Below are positions 32,865 through 40,801 of a stretch of 40,990 bases of DNA, in pieces (position 1 is the first letter of the stretch; every line of letters begins with the position of its first letter). The notes under the pieces were generated by a model. The model was not told the DNA's origin and searched no databases. It saw nothing but the letters and a program-made list of their open reading frames with translations. Both the position numbers and the translations under genes were made by a program. The stretch is from assembly GCA_021156365.1 (NCBI GenBank), contig JAJNDK010000019.1, positions 1-40,990 of the forward strand. Direction: 5' to 3'. The DNA comes from Bacteroidota bacterium (GTDB taxonomy: Bacteria; Bacteroidota; Bacteroidia; B-17B0; Aurantibacillaceae).

Positions 32865-32934
32865 AGATAACAGCCTTCCTTCCGCTAATCCGGAATTCAT
32901 AAAAAAATGCAATTTTTCGACTTTGGAACAGGGG

Positions 32935-33501
32935 CTATTTGATCGCCTTGAACGAAGCAATGATAGCGTCCAATTTTGCTTTTTGCTGTTGGAGCATATA
33001 CGGCTTGCCCCATATGTACATAAGGAAATAGGTGGCGCCGAAATGACTTTCGAAACGATAAGCAACATAATCCTTAAAACGATTATCGGACGAACCGGAG
33101 GGCTTCAGTTTCGAAACCTGTTTTTCCCACACAAGGAAATCGGTTTTAACCGTATCCACTTTTTCCACATGCACAAATCTATACTGCCAGACACTCTGTC
33201 TTTTTTCTGCGTTGACATGTTTGCGGTCGCTCGGGTAGGCCGCCATGTAGATGTACTCAAAATCACTACCGCCCGGCACTTTCCACGCATTCAGCACACC
33301 TGCGCAGGCACATAGATTATTGCCGCCCGGTGTTTCCCAGTCTACTTTGAAAAAAGGTGTGGTTACCCAGTTGGAAGGTACTTCGTATTCCATATTGAGC
33401 TCCGGCAGCGAAACTTTTGTTAGCTTCGACGTATCCACTTTGGCCTGTGAGAACAAAGTGTTGCACGCGAAAAGCAGTGATATGAAATACAGTTTGTACA
33501 T
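32935..33501 (-). CDS. Secreted CxC protein, paralogue A, unknown function
   Basis: 188 residues with signal peptide (YKLYFISLLFACNTLFSQ). Mature protein has only two cysteines, Cys64 and Cys66, in VDWETPGGNNLCACAG. It is similar to the neighbouring paralogue over its full length (LPELNMEYEVPSNW, FKVDWETPGG, YIYMAAYPSD, NAEKRQSVWQYRFVHV, KPSG, YLMYIWGKP, IIASFKAIK). The general pattern (short strand-rich domain, PxxW at the start, ASFK-type end) resembles small secreted proteins of the PsbP/DUF1795-like kind, but I do not claim the family. Start overlaps the upstream stop (TAATG). Confidence 0.68.
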   Translation of the reverse strand: MYKLYFISLLFACNTLFSQAKVDTSKLTKVSLPELNMEYEVPSNWVTTPFFKVDWETPGGNNLCACAGVLNAWKVPGGSDFEYIYMAAYPSDRKHVNAEKRQSVWQYRFVHVEKVDTVKTDFLVWEKQVSKLKPSGSSDNRFKDYVAYRFESHFGATYFLMYIWGKPYMLQQQKAKLDAIIASFKAIK

Positions 33502-34052
33502 TATTTCAGGGGTTTAAACGATTGAACGATCAGGTCGACTTCCTTTTTATGTTCTTTCAGCATGGCCGGTTTACCAATGATGTAAAGCAGGTAATGTGTG
33601 GGGCCGGATGCGGATGTTCCTGCCAGGCGATAAGCAGCATAACCCTTGAACTGGCTCTCGTAGGTGCCAATGGGTTTCAGCATAGAGATCTTCTGATCCC
33701 AGGTCATAAATTTCGTTTTTACTTTTTCCGTTTTGGTGACGGGCACAAAGGTGTACCGCCAGAGGTTCTGCCTTTTTTCCGTGTTCACCTTTTTCTCATC
33801 GCTTGGATAAATGATCACATACAGATAATCGGCAACGCCTTTGCCTGGAATTTTGAATGAGCTGACAGCCACAGCACAGGGACAAACATCGCTGCCACCC
33901 GGTGTTTCCCAGTCCGATTTGAAAAATGATTTGGTTTCCCAGGTATCCGGGGCATCGTATTCCATATTCAGATCGGGCAGGGTAATTTTTTTTTGTGCGA
34001 AGACCTGACTTGCGGCTATAAAAAGGGAAAGGGTTAGTATTCGGTGTATCAT
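33501..34052 (-). CDS. Secreted CxC protein, paralogue B, unknown function
   Basis: 183 residues with signal peptide (HRILTLSLFIAASQVFAQ). The only cysteines in the mature part are Cys57 and Cys59 (SDWETPGGSDVCPCAVA). About 45 percent alike to paralogue A by eye, with the same KRQ-x-(L/V)-W-(R/Q)-Y-x-FVPV and IGKP blocks. Start codon overlaps the arfB stop (TGATG) and its stop overlaps the start of paralogue A, so arfB-B-A are translated as a coupled chain. Function unknown; a CxC pair in an exported protein next to DsbD suggests a thiol-redox or metal-binding role. Confidence 0.68.
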   Translation of the reverse strand: MIHRILTLSLFIAASQVFAQKKITLPDLNMEYDAPDTWETKSFFKSDWETPGGSDVCPCAVAVSSFKIPGKGVADYLYVIIYPSDEKKVNTEKRQNLWRYTFVPVTKTEKVKTKFMTWDQKISMLKPIGTYESQFKGYAAYRLAGTSASGPTHYLLYIIGKPAMLKEHKKEVDLIVQSFKPLK

Positions 34053-34480
34053 CAGATGTGTACTTTTTTTCGGGTTGATTTTATTTCACTGCGTTTCTCT
34101 TTGCTTTCTTTCTTTCTTTTCAGGGAAGCTTTGGTAGGAGCGCTTGCTTTCCTTGGCTTTGGCTTCTCCAGGCTTTTTTCCATCAGGGTGAGGAATTTTT
34201 TCACGGCCAGCTCCTTGTTCTTATGCTGCGATCGGTCCCTGTCCTCACTAAGGTGAAGCACTCCGTTTTCGCTCAGCTTGTTTTTTAGCTTTTTGCGGGC
34301 CAGCTCTTTTTGCTCATCTGTGAGGCACAATGAATTTTCGAGGTCAAAGAAAAGCTCTATCTTGGTAGCTACCTTGTTTACGTTTTGTCCTCCTTTTCCG
34401 CCACTCCTGGCTGTGGAGAACCACAATTCTTTTACAATTCCTTTTGTTAGCAAAGTTTTCTGGCTCATCGTTTGCGTCAT
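34052..34480 (-). CDS. arfB: Alternative ribosome-rescue factor ArfB (peptide release factor-like)
   Basis: 142 residues from the ATG at 34480 (34468 also possible); the frame is open to 34615 but that part overlaps the divergent amidase gene and its signal peptide. ArfB hydrolyses peptidyl-tRNA on ribosomes stalled without a stop codon. The catalytic GGQ (30-32) lies in TARSGGKGGQNVNKVATKIEL. The C-terminal tail is strongly basic (KPKPRKASAPTKASLKRKKESKEKR), as needed to enter the empty mRNA channel. Length matches the E. coli protein. First gene of a coupled chain with two secreted proteins. Confidence 0.92.
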   Translation of the reverse strand: MTQTMSQKTLLTKGIVKELWFSTARSGGKGGQNVNKVATKIELFFDLENSLCLTDEQKELARKKLKNKLSENGVLHLSEDRDRSQHKNKELAVKKFLTLMEKSLEKPKPRKASAPTKASLKRKKESKEKRSEIKSTRKKVHI

Positions 34481-34508
34481 TAAACAGTCAACTAAATTAG
34501 CAAAGATT

Positions 34509-35819
34509 ATGCTAAAATTGAAACAATCACTTTTAGTCCTTTTTTTAACTGCCTGTGCGGGCTCCTGTTCTGCACAAAATCCCGCTGTTCCTGTCTTCCA
34601 GAACCGCTTTGCCAACTATCTCAATTTTAAAGGTTCATTGAGTCCCTTTGTTTCCATTACGGGGAAAGATGTGAGGATCTATAAAAATTCCAACGATAAA
34701 GCACGTGATCAGCCGGAACTATTGATCGATTACAGTGAGATCAAAACATTTGAATACCTGCTCAAATATGCACCACAGGACAGCATCGAGTCGATCCTGA
34801 AGCGGAAAGGCCCGAACAAATGGAGCAAGAAAACAGTTGCCGAGCTGATGATCCAGTACGAGGATGAACCACGTCAGCTGAGGGGCACGAAGCCATTGGA
34901 AGGAAAAAAAATACTCATCGATCCGGGCCATATTGCCGGAACTCCTGAAATGGCTTTCATGGAACAAAAATACATCCGTTTTGTAAGAGATTCGTTTCCT
35001 GCCCTGCCAATGGATTCAGTGAAAATACAGGAAGGCGTGTTGACATATGCGACGGCGGCCATCCTGAAAAAACGACTGGAAGAGCAGGGAGCAAATGTAG
35101 TGCTGACACGGACGGAAAATAAGACTGTGTTCGGTAGCACCTACAACGACTGGCTGAATACGCGGAAGAAAAAAGTACTGGATTCGCTTAAAACATCAGG
35201 CAGCATAGATCTAACAAAATACAAACACCTGCTGGTTGCAAATGATCATGATTTTTTCTGGGAATTTTTCCGTGACTTTGAGCTGGCAGCCCGTGGACGT
35301 TTTATCAACCGGCAAAACCCGGATCTCACGCTCATTATTCATTACAACGTAGATGAGAAAAATACGGATTGGGTGCGCCCCAGCGATAAGAATCTGACCA
35401 TGGTTTTTATGCCCGGTGCCATGAGCAGCGATGTTTTCAAAAGCTATAACGGCAAACTGAATTTTTTGCGCCTGTTGCTTACCGATGATCTCCCGCTTTC
35501 CGAAAGGATATCCGGCCTCACCCTGCAGGAATTCAACAAGCAGCTCGGCATTCTTCCTGCTGAAAAGAAGGATGCGCTGTACCTCGAAGAGAATTGCATG
35601 GCGACCGCACAGAAAGGTGTTTTTTGCAGGAACCTCGCCCTGTGCAAATCAGTGAAATCTCCTCTCGTGTACGGCGAATGTCTCTTCCAGGACAACCGGA
35701 ACGAATTCATGGAGCTTAGCCGCACCGATAAGGTCTTTTATGGTGTTCACACAAATACCCGCGTAAAAGCAGTAGCAGATGCGTATTTTAACGCGGTTAT
35801 GCAGTTTTACAAAAAATAG
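34509..35819 (+). CDS. N-acetylmuramoyl-L-alanine amidase, exported
   Basis: 436 residues from the ATG at 34509; a longer open frame exists upstream but it runs antisense to arfB. Signal sequence KLKQSLLVLFLTACAGSCSAQ with possible lipoprotein cysteines (LTAC or AGSC). The amidase_3 fold is recognised by KILIDPGHIAGTPEMAFMEQK (Zn-binding His and Glu), LTYATAAILKKRLEEQGANVVLTRT and LTLIIHYNV (second His). The usual family motif is DPGHGG; here it is DPGHIAG, and a long insert (about 215-275) separates strands. It should cut the amide bond between MurNAc and the peptide stem. Only 28 bases divide its start from arfB on the other strand. Fourteen bases upstream of the response regulator. Confidence 0.82.
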   Translation: MLKLKQSLLVLFLTACAGSCSAQNPAVPVFQNRFANYLNFKGSLSPFVSITGKDVRIYKNSNDKARDQPELLIDYSEIKTFEYLLKYAPQDSIESILKRKGPNKWSKKTVAELMIQYEDEPRQLRGTKPLEGKKILIDPGHIAGTPEMAFMEQKYIRFVRDSFPALPMDSVKIQEGVLTYATAAILKKRLEEQGANVVLTRTENKTVFGSTYNDWLNTRKKKVLDSLKTSGSIDLTKYKHLLVANDHDFFWEFFRDFELAARGRFINRQNPDLTLIIHYNVDEKNTDWVRPSDKNLTMVFMPGAMSSDVFKSYNGKLNFLRLLLTDDLPLSERISGLTLQEFNKQLGILPAEKKDALYLEENCMATAQKGVFCRNLALCKSVKSPLVYGECLFQDNRNEFMELSRTDKVFYGVHTNTRVKAVADAYFNAVMQFYKK

Positions 35820-35827
35820 TACATTTG
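35820..35827 (+). promoter_or_regulatory. -7-like element directly before the response regulator
   Basis: TACATTTG fits TAnnTTTG and ends 6 bases before the ATG at 35834. If used, the transcript would be leaderless or nearly so. No -33 TTTG. Could also be chance, as the gene probably is read through from the amidase. Confidence 0.4.
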
Positions 35828-35833
35828 CTACGC

Positions 35834-36469
35834 ATGTATGTAATCAAACTCCATATTGTTGACGATCACCAGATGATGCTGGATGGTTTGCGCGCCTTGC
35901 TTGGTGACGAACCTTCTTTTAAGATCATCGGTGAATCCAATAATGGGAAAGTGGCTTTTGCAAAAATAGAAGAGGAACAACCGGACGTATTGCTTACGGA
36001 TATCAGTATGCCCGAAATGAACGGGTTGGAGCTGACCCAGGCAGTGAAAGAAAAATTCCCGAATGTAAAGGTCATTGCCCTTTCGATGTTTGGTGAGCGT
36101 AATACCATTTCCGAAATGTTGCAGGCCGGCATCAGCGGATACATTGTAAAGAACACCGGAAAACAGGAGCTCATCCAAGCGATTAACAAAGTGGCACAGG
36201 GTGGTATGTTTTTCAGTGATGAGGTCAGTGCCGAAATGATGAAAGTGATCTCAGCGCCTCCGGTAAAAGAAGAAGTCATCAGTCTCACTCCCCGCGAAAT
36301 TGAAATTGTAAAGCTGATCGCAAAAGAATACAGCAACCTGCAGATAGCGGAAGCCTTGTTTATCAGCGAGCGTACCGTAGAAACACATCGCAAGAATATC
36401 TTCCGTAAGTCCAACACCAAATCGGTGGTAGGATTGATCAAATACGCGATCGAGAAAAAACTTCTTTAA
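35834..36469 (+). CDS. NarL/FixJ-type response regulator
   Basis: 211 residues from the ATG at 35834. Receiver domain with acid pair Asp10-Asp11 (IVDDHQMMLDG), phospho-acceptor Asp56 (VLLTDISMPEMNG), Ser84 and Lys106 (GYIVKNTGK), then a LuxR-type helix-turn-helix (about 150-207: LTPREIEIVKLIAKEYSNLQIAEALFIS..., SERTVETHRKNIF). No histidine kinase is next to it, so it is an orphan regulator whose partner is elsewhere. Its proximity to an amidase gene suggests an envelope link but nothing more. Confidence 0.93.
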   Translation: MYVIKLHIVDDHQMMLDGLRALLGDEPSFKIIGESNNGKVAFAKIEEEQPDVLLTDISMPEMNGLELTQAVKEKFPNVKVIALSMFGERNTISEMLQAGISGYIVKNTGKQELIQAINKVAQGGMFFSDEVSAEMMKVISAPPVKEEVISLTPREIEIVKLIAKEYSNLQIAEALFISERTVETHRKNIFRKSNTKSVVGLIKYAIEKKLL

Positions 36470-36519
36470 TCAATTTACGATTTTTGCCATCGTTGGTGAC
36501 AACACCAGCAGTGGCCAAA

Positions 36520-36547
36520 CTTTGCGCCCCCTGCGCCTCTGCGTGAG
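36520..36547. repeat. Class B mini-repeat after the response regulator
   Basis: CTTTGCGCCCCCTGCGCCTC followed by TGCGTGAG; same family as the repeat before sufE (9559-9588), in the opposite strand orientation relative to the window. It lies between convergent genes. Confidence 0.6.
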
Positions 36548-36551
36548 CCTA

Positions 36552-37235
36552 TTAATGCTCCCACATATCCTTCTCCTTATTCTTTTTCTCGTCAGGATTG
36601 TTTGATTTTAGCAGTGATGTCTGGATGATGTATCCATGGAACATCCGTGTTTCGAAGTATTGTTTCAAAGTAAAATCAGCTGCTGCGTTTTTAGCGTTGG
36701 TCAGTTTAAAATCAGGTCGGTTCAGTTTGATCACATCCTCGAATTTGAAAACAGGGCCCAGCAGGTCGAACATCTGATCCCCTTTTTCTTTTACATAGAT
36801 CAGCCGGATGTATTTGATATCGTATACTTCCGTCGACAGGTTCTTATCAAAACGTTTGTTCTGGATGATCTCGAAATTGTGCTTGAATTGTTCCAGTACA
36901 GGATCATTCGGATTGTCGCAAAAACTTTGCGGGCACTGAATATCGGTGAATTCATCGGCTGAGGGAATAGGCTGAGTTCTTCCAAATCCGAATTGGCGCA
37001 TAAAATTATGGTAGCTGCAGGCACTGTCTACCTGCAGCGGATAATAGCCCTGTATCAGGCCTTCGCACCAGGCTTTCACTAATATTTCCGGAAGCTTGCG
37101 GGCAGGCAGGTTGAATTTTTCCAACAGCGGGATCTTCATGATCTCACCCTGTTTCACTACATTATTGTCTTTGGTCTGTGCAATGCCAAGCGAGAAAAGC
37201 AAAGCAGCAGCTGTGGATAGAATGATCTTTTTCAT
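36552..37235 (-). CDS. Secreted four-cysteine protein, unknown function
   Basis: 227 residues with signal peptide (KKIILSTAAALLFSLGIAQ). Four cysteines in the mature part: Cys57 (KAWCEG), Cys73 (DSACSYH), Cys101 and Cys106 (QCPQSFCDNP). The middle has a conserved look (EVYDIKYIRLIYVKEKGDQMFDLLGPVFKFEDV) and the C-terminus is charged and hydrophilic. There is a faint similarity of arrangement to GldN-type proteins (a YYP motif followed by a strand pair), too weak for assignment. Twelve bases after the next gene upstream, so one operon. Confidence 0.6.
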   Translation of the reverse strand: MKKIILSTAAALLFSLGIAQTKDNNVVKQGEIMKIPLLEKFNLPARKLPEILVKAWCEGLIQGYYPLQVDSACSYHNFMRQFGFGRTQPIPSADEFTDIQCPQSFCDNPNDPVLEQFKHNFEIIQNKRFDKNLSTEVYDIKYIRLIYVKEKGDQMFDLLGPVFKFEDVIKLNRPDFKLTNAKNAAADFTLKQYFETRMFHGYIIQTSLLKSNNPDEKKNKEKDMWEH

Positions 37236-37247
37236 GGTGATGCTGTT

Positions 37248-38258
37248 TTAGGTGTTGCTGATTTTAGTTACGGCTGCTAATTCTGCTTTTGTTTTTGGCT
37301 TCTTCGGTTGTTTCTCCAGTACGAATTTCTGTTTGGTGCCCTGCATCAGCTTTATGTTTGCTTTGTCGAGGAAACCTTCCGGCAGGATAGCATAGCTGCC
37401 GTCTTTTAGCTTAGTGAAGATCTTAATGCCTTTTGTGTTCAGTAGAACAAAATTCGTTTCGAAGTCGGAAGCATAATAGGTAACAAGTGTATTTCTGCCG
37501 GCATAGGCAACGTAAACTGTTTCACCGATCGCTTCACCTGTGTTCACTGCAAACTCTGGGATCATCGGGATAGCATCTTTATCTTTTATCACACCATCAT
37601 AATTGAAAATGCCGAGCGTTTTCAGGTTCATCCCCTTGAAATAGCCGTCCGGCAGATCATTGGCAATATTTTTCAGTTCCTTATATGTTTCCATACCATC
37701 CGATCCGGCTTCAAAGACCTGTATCGGGTCTCCATTCTGTGGTGCATTTCCCCAGTTGTTGTAATCGTTTTTCGGATTGGCTTTATTGTAGGAAAAATCA
37801 TATACCTGGTCGTAGTCGATCCAGCGTTTCCCTTTCTCATCGTACACAAATCCTTCGAGGTTGGGCAGGTTCCTCCGGCATTTCATGCGAACTTGAATGG
37901 ATTTTCCTTCGCATAATTTCATCGGCTTCCCGTTGCATTCGGCGCGTAGCTCGAACATCCCTGCCGATTCAAGGATCAGGTTTTTTCCACCACGGCTTAG
38001 GATCATGTTAAGTCCGGAAACCAGCATATCTGTTTGTGTGTGAAACTCACGGTATTTTATTTTTATAGCTCCGTTGCAGGCGCTGCCATCCTCCATGCAA
38101 AAAGCATCATTGGGAACAAATATCAGCGATCCGTCGCCGTATTTGAACCCGCTGCAGCCTTTGTTTTCATAGGCGTATTCCATAAAAGGCACATTGCTGA
38201 TCTGGGCGGATAGTTGAAGGCTCAGAAAAAACAGGAAGGGAAGGAGTGATTTTTTCAT
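37248..38258 (-). CDS. Secreted protein with N-terminal six-cysteine YREFH/SAGMFE domain
   Basis: 336 residues, signal peptide KKSLLPFLFFLSLQLSAQ. The first domain (about 35-127) contains LIFVPNDAFCMEDG, IKIKYREFHTQTDMLVSGLNM, LESAGMFELRAECNG and EGKSIQVRMKC, a pattern I recognise from many Bacteroidota secreted hypotheticals, where it appears as a conserved unnamed domain. All six mature cysteines (35, 54, 61, 108, 116, 127) fall in this domain and none after it, so disulfides are likely. The C-terminal two thirds have strand-rich FETNFVLLNTKGIKIFTKLKDGSYAIL and a basic tail. Forms an operon with the four-cysteine gene. Confidence 0.65.
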   Translation of the reverse strand: MKKSLLPFLFFLSLQLSAQISNVPFMEYAYENKGCSGFKYGDGSLIFVPNDAFCMEDGSACNGAIKIKYREFHTQTDMLVSGLNMILSRGGKNLILESAGMFELRAECNGKPMKLCEGKSIQVRMKCRRNLPNLEGFVYDEKGKRWIDYDQVYDFSYNKANPKNDYNNWGNAPQNGDPIQVFEAGSDGMETYKELKNIANDLPDGYFKGMNLKTLGIFNYDGVIKDKDAIPMIPEFAVNTGEAIGETVYVAYAGRNTLVTYYASDFETNFVLLNTKGIKIFTKLKDGSYAILPEGFLDKANIKLMQGTKQKFVLEKQPKKPKTKAELAAVTKISNT

Positions 38259-38390
38259 GACGTTGTTTTCTGTTTATACTGTAAATATGATTCAAAGAAA
38301 CGGATATTTCCATATTAATTTCCATAAAATCTTACCAATCTCCTGTAGCCTTTTGATTCCTATAATTCCGCTACATCACAAAAATGTGAC

Positions 38391-38398
38391 TATCTTTG
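38391..38398 (+). promoter_or_regulatory. -7 promoter element, very close to the next start codon
   Basis: TATCTTTG fits TAnnTTTG; it ends five bases before the ATG at 38404, so the mRNA would have almost no leader. It argues against the longer reading frame that begins at 38257. Confidence 0.55.
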
Positions 38399-38403
38399 TC
38401 TAT

Positions 38404-39045
38404 ATGATAAAGCACATCATCGCCCTTGGTTTTTTTCTATCGATCGGATCCATGTTTTCGCAGCAGGATAAGGATACCTTATTCCTCATGAATGGAAAAG
38501 TATATGTTTCCAGGGTATTGGATACCTTGTTGGGAGGAGTAACGATCAAAGATGAAAAAGACACAAGTAAGCAGTTTACGATCGATAACGATGATCTGTT
38601 TTCGGTAAAGTATGCGGATGGCCGTGAATATTTTTATTACAGCCAGGATACCCTAATTGGGAATGAATTCACACGGGAAGAAATGCGCTATTTTATGCTG
38701 GGCGAGCGCGATGCGAAAAAAGGCTTCAAAGCCCCTGGCTCCCTATTCGGGTCTATGGCGGCGGGATTTGCAGGAGGTTTGTCCGGTAATATCCTTGGAC
38801 CTATTTTACCTTTCGGATACCTGGGCTTGTGTGGTATTACGAAGGTGCGTATCCGGCACGAGACCATTTCCAATCCATACTACATCGATCACGATCCGTA
38901 CATCCTGGGATATGAGCGGCAAGCAAGAGCCAAACGCAGGATACAATGTTTGATCGGTGGCGGTATTGGTCTGGTGGCGGGCTATGCAACCAATTTCGTG
39001 ATCGCAAGAACGAATCCCAATTTCACACTGAAGTTCAAATTTTAA
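38404..39045 (+). CDS. Membrane-associated exported protein, unknown function
   Basis: 213 residues. The ATG at 38404 gives a clean signal peptide (IKHIIALGFFLSIGSMFSQ). After it: a strand-rich part (DTLFLMNGKVYVSRVLDTLLGGVTIKD, ADGREYFYYSQDTLIGNEFT) of the kind found in Bacteroidota proteins that read as small sensor or lipid-binding domains, then two hydrophobic Gly-rich segments (about 120-145, GSMAAGFAGGLSGNILGPILPF; and about 186-202, LIGGGIGLVAGYATNFVIA). Function not recognised. A promoter box lies directly upstream. Confidence 0.62.
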   Translation: MIKHIIALGFFLSIGSMFSQQDKDTLFLMNGKVYVSRVLDTLLGGVTIKDEKDTSKQFTIDNDDLFSVKYADGREYFYYSQDTLIGNEFTREEMRYFMLGERDAKKGFKAPGSLFGSMAAGFAGGLSGNILGPILPFGYLGLCGITKVRIRHETISNPYYIDHDPYILGYERQARAKRRIQCLIGGGIGLVAGYATNFVIARTNPNFTLKFKF

Positions 39046-39060
39046 TTGCCCGGACTTTTC

Positions 39061-39363
39061 ATGGCCCCCAAGGATCAAAGCATAGAGAAGATTATTTCCT
39101 ACCTAAGATCAAAATACGGGGATTCAAAATGGGAAGTGAATAATTTTTGGGATCCGGATAAATTTTCGATTGGTTTAATGGGACGTCAGGAGGGCCATCT
39201 GGCTTATATTTCTACCTATATGGCGAAGGAGAACCAGTATTTTGTTTCACTCGAAGATGGAACGCTTGACGACGATGGTGAGCCCCTGTCACAGAATTAC
39301 ACCGGTATTTCTCTAGAAGAATTGGAAAGGCTGGTAGTCGCTCATTTAAAACTTCTTTTATAA
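39061..39363 (+). CDS. Small cytoplasmic protein, unknown function
   Basis: 100 residues from the ATG at 39061 (an alternative TTG at 39046 adds five). No signal peptide or membrane segment. Begins with an amphipathic helix ([22 protein letters not shown]) and has strands [19 protein letters not shown] and YFVSLE, ending in a leucine-rich helix ([14 protein letters not shown]). The mix of a helix, a WEV strand and a three-strand sheet suggests an immunity-like or SMI1-type small fold, but this is only a guess. 15 bases downstream of the previous gene and 44 upstream of purT. Confidence 0.55.
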   Translation: MAPKDQSIEKIISYLRSKYGDSKWEVNNFWDPDKFSIGLMGRQEGHLAYISTYMAKENQYFVSLEDGTLDDDGEPLSQNYTGISLEELERLVVAHLKLLL

Positions 39364-39407
39364 AAAAGTGGATTAATTCTATATTTACTGCTCCATACAA
39401 AACAATT

Positions 39408-40571
39408 ATGATGAAAAAGATAATGCTCCTCGGTTCGGGCGAATTGGGAAAAGAAGTGGTGATTGCATTGCAGCGATTGGGACAACACGTGATCGCTGTG
39501 GACAGTTATGAAGGTGCACCGGCTATGCAGGTAGCGCATGAATTTGAAGTGATCAATATGCTGGATGGCGATGCGCTGGATAAAATTGTGGCAAAGCATA
39601 AGCCTGACCTGCTGGTTCCGGAAATAGAAGCTATTCGCACCGAGCGCTTTTATGATTATGAAAAGCAGGGTATCACGGTTGTTCCAAGTGCAAAGGCAGC
39701 TAATTTTACCATGAACCGAAAAGCTATTCGCGATCTGGCCGCAAAGGAATTAGGATTGCGTACAGCAAAGTACTTATATGCAACCACACTTGAAGATTTT
39801 ACAAAGGCAGTAAAAGAGATCGGGATCCCTTGCGTGGTAAAGCCTTTGATGAGCAGTAGTGGCAAGGGGCAAAGCGTTGTAAAAACAGAAACGGATATAG
39901 AAAAATCATGGAACTATGCCATGGAAGGCTCACGCGGCGATTATAAGGAAGTGATAGTGGAGGAGTTCATTAAATTCAATTCAGAGATCACATTGTTGAC
40001 CGTAACGCAACATAGCAGAGAAACATTGTTTTGTCCGCCTATCGGTCACCGGCAGGAGCGGGGCGATTACCAGGAAAGCTGGCAGCCTTGTGCCATCAGT
40101 GATGCAGACCTGAGAGATGCGGAAGAGATGGCTGCGAAAGTAACGAAAGCCCTCACCGGGTCAGGCATCTGGGGAGTGGAGTTTTTTCTTACGGATAAAG
40201 GAGTTTATTTTTCCGAACTATCCCCGCGCCCGCACGATACGGGAATGGTGACATTGGCGGGAACACAGAACTGGAGCGAATTTGAGCTGCATGCACGGGC
40301 TATTTTGGGATTGCCCATTGCAGAGCTTACGCTGGAAAGAGCAGGAGCTTCGGCAGTGATCTTGGCCACGGAAGATAATAAGGTGCCGGTGTATGAAGGC
40401 ATAGAAAAGGTGCTCACCAATAAAAATACGGATATCCGGATCTTCAACAAGCCCGTTACCCGCAAATACCGGCGGATGGGAGTAGTACTGACCTGGGATC
40501 AGCCGGAGTCAGATGTACAAATTGTTAAGCAAAAAGCCATCGAAAGGGCGGCATTGGTAAAGATTGTTTAA
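39408..40571 (+). CDS. purT: Formate-dependent phosphoribosylglycinamide formyltransferase
   Basis: 387 residues, typical PurT. It uses ATP and formate to formylate GAR in purine synthesis, without folate. N-terminal [38 protein letters not shown], then the ATP-grasp domain with [48 protein letters not shown] and [16 protein letters not shown]. The start is at 39408 or the next codon 39411. Single gene before the rRNA leader. Confidence 0.96.
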   Translation: MMKKIMLLGSGELGKEVVIALQRLGQHVIAVDSYEGAPAMQVAHEFEVINMLDGDALDKIVAKHKPDLLVPEIEAIRTERFYDYEKQGITVVPSAKAANFTMNRKAIRDLAAKELGLRTAKYLYATTLEDFTKAVKEIGIPCVVKPLMSSSGKGQSVVKTETDIEKSWNYAMEGSRGDYKEVIVEEFIKFNSEITLLTVTQHSRETLFCPPIGHRQERGDYQESWQPCAISDADLRDAEEMAAKVTKALTGSGIWGVEFFLTDKGVYFSELSPRPHDTGMVTLAGTQNWSEFELHARAILGLPIAELTLERAGASAVILATEDNKVPVYEGIEKVLTNKNTDIRIFNKPVTRKYRRMGVVLTWDQPESDVQIVKQKAIERAALVKIV

Positions 40572-40652
40572 ACTTCACATAAAATTTAAGGACTTAAAAT
40601 CAGTCTATTAGCTTTGAAGTGATCTTTTTTTTCGTTTTTTGTTAAAAACGAC

Positions 40653-40683
40653 CTTGCAGATTGACAAAAGCTGAGTACATTTG
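40653..40683 (+). promoter_or_regulatory. Upstream rRNA operon promoter P1
   Basis: CTTG at 40653-40656, 19 bases, TACATTTG at 40676-40683, then CACCCCCG. The T-rich and A-rich tract at 40624-40648 just upstream is in the position of an UP element. Strong -33/-7 promoter. Confidence 0.75.
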
Positions 40684-40770
40684 CACCCCCGTTTGAGAGA
40701 CGTTATTTGAAGCGGGAAACTGGCAGGAGTAAGGGAAGAAGAAAAAATATTTAAAAAAGTTGAATATTTT

Positions 40771-40801
40771 TTTGGTGGAAGAGAAAGAATGATTACTTTT
40801 G
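40771..40801 (+). promoter_or_regulatory. Downstream rRNA operon promoter P2
   Basis: TTTG at 40771-40774, 19 bases, TACTTTTG at 40794-40801, then CAGCCCCG. AT-rich sequence precedes the -33 box. With P1 it makes a tandem pair 118 bases apart. Confidence 0.8.

Noticed and set aside
34278-34508. Extended N-terminus for the amidase
   Set aside because: It runs antisense to arfB and would bury the signal peptide. The ATG at 34509 gives a normal export signal.
34481-34615. Extended N-terminus for ArfB
   Set aside because: It would overlap the amidase signal-peptide region and adds residues absent from the family; the GGQ domain starts right after 34480.
36552-37235. GldN (gliding/T9SS) identity for the four-cysteine protein
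   Set aside because: Only a general resemblance (signal peptide, YYP, strand pair). The known GldN motifs are missing and no other gld genes are near.
38257-38403. Extended N-terminus of the 213-residue exported protein
   Set aside because: A -7 promoter box at 38391-38398 and a clean signal peptide after 38404 make the short form much more likely.
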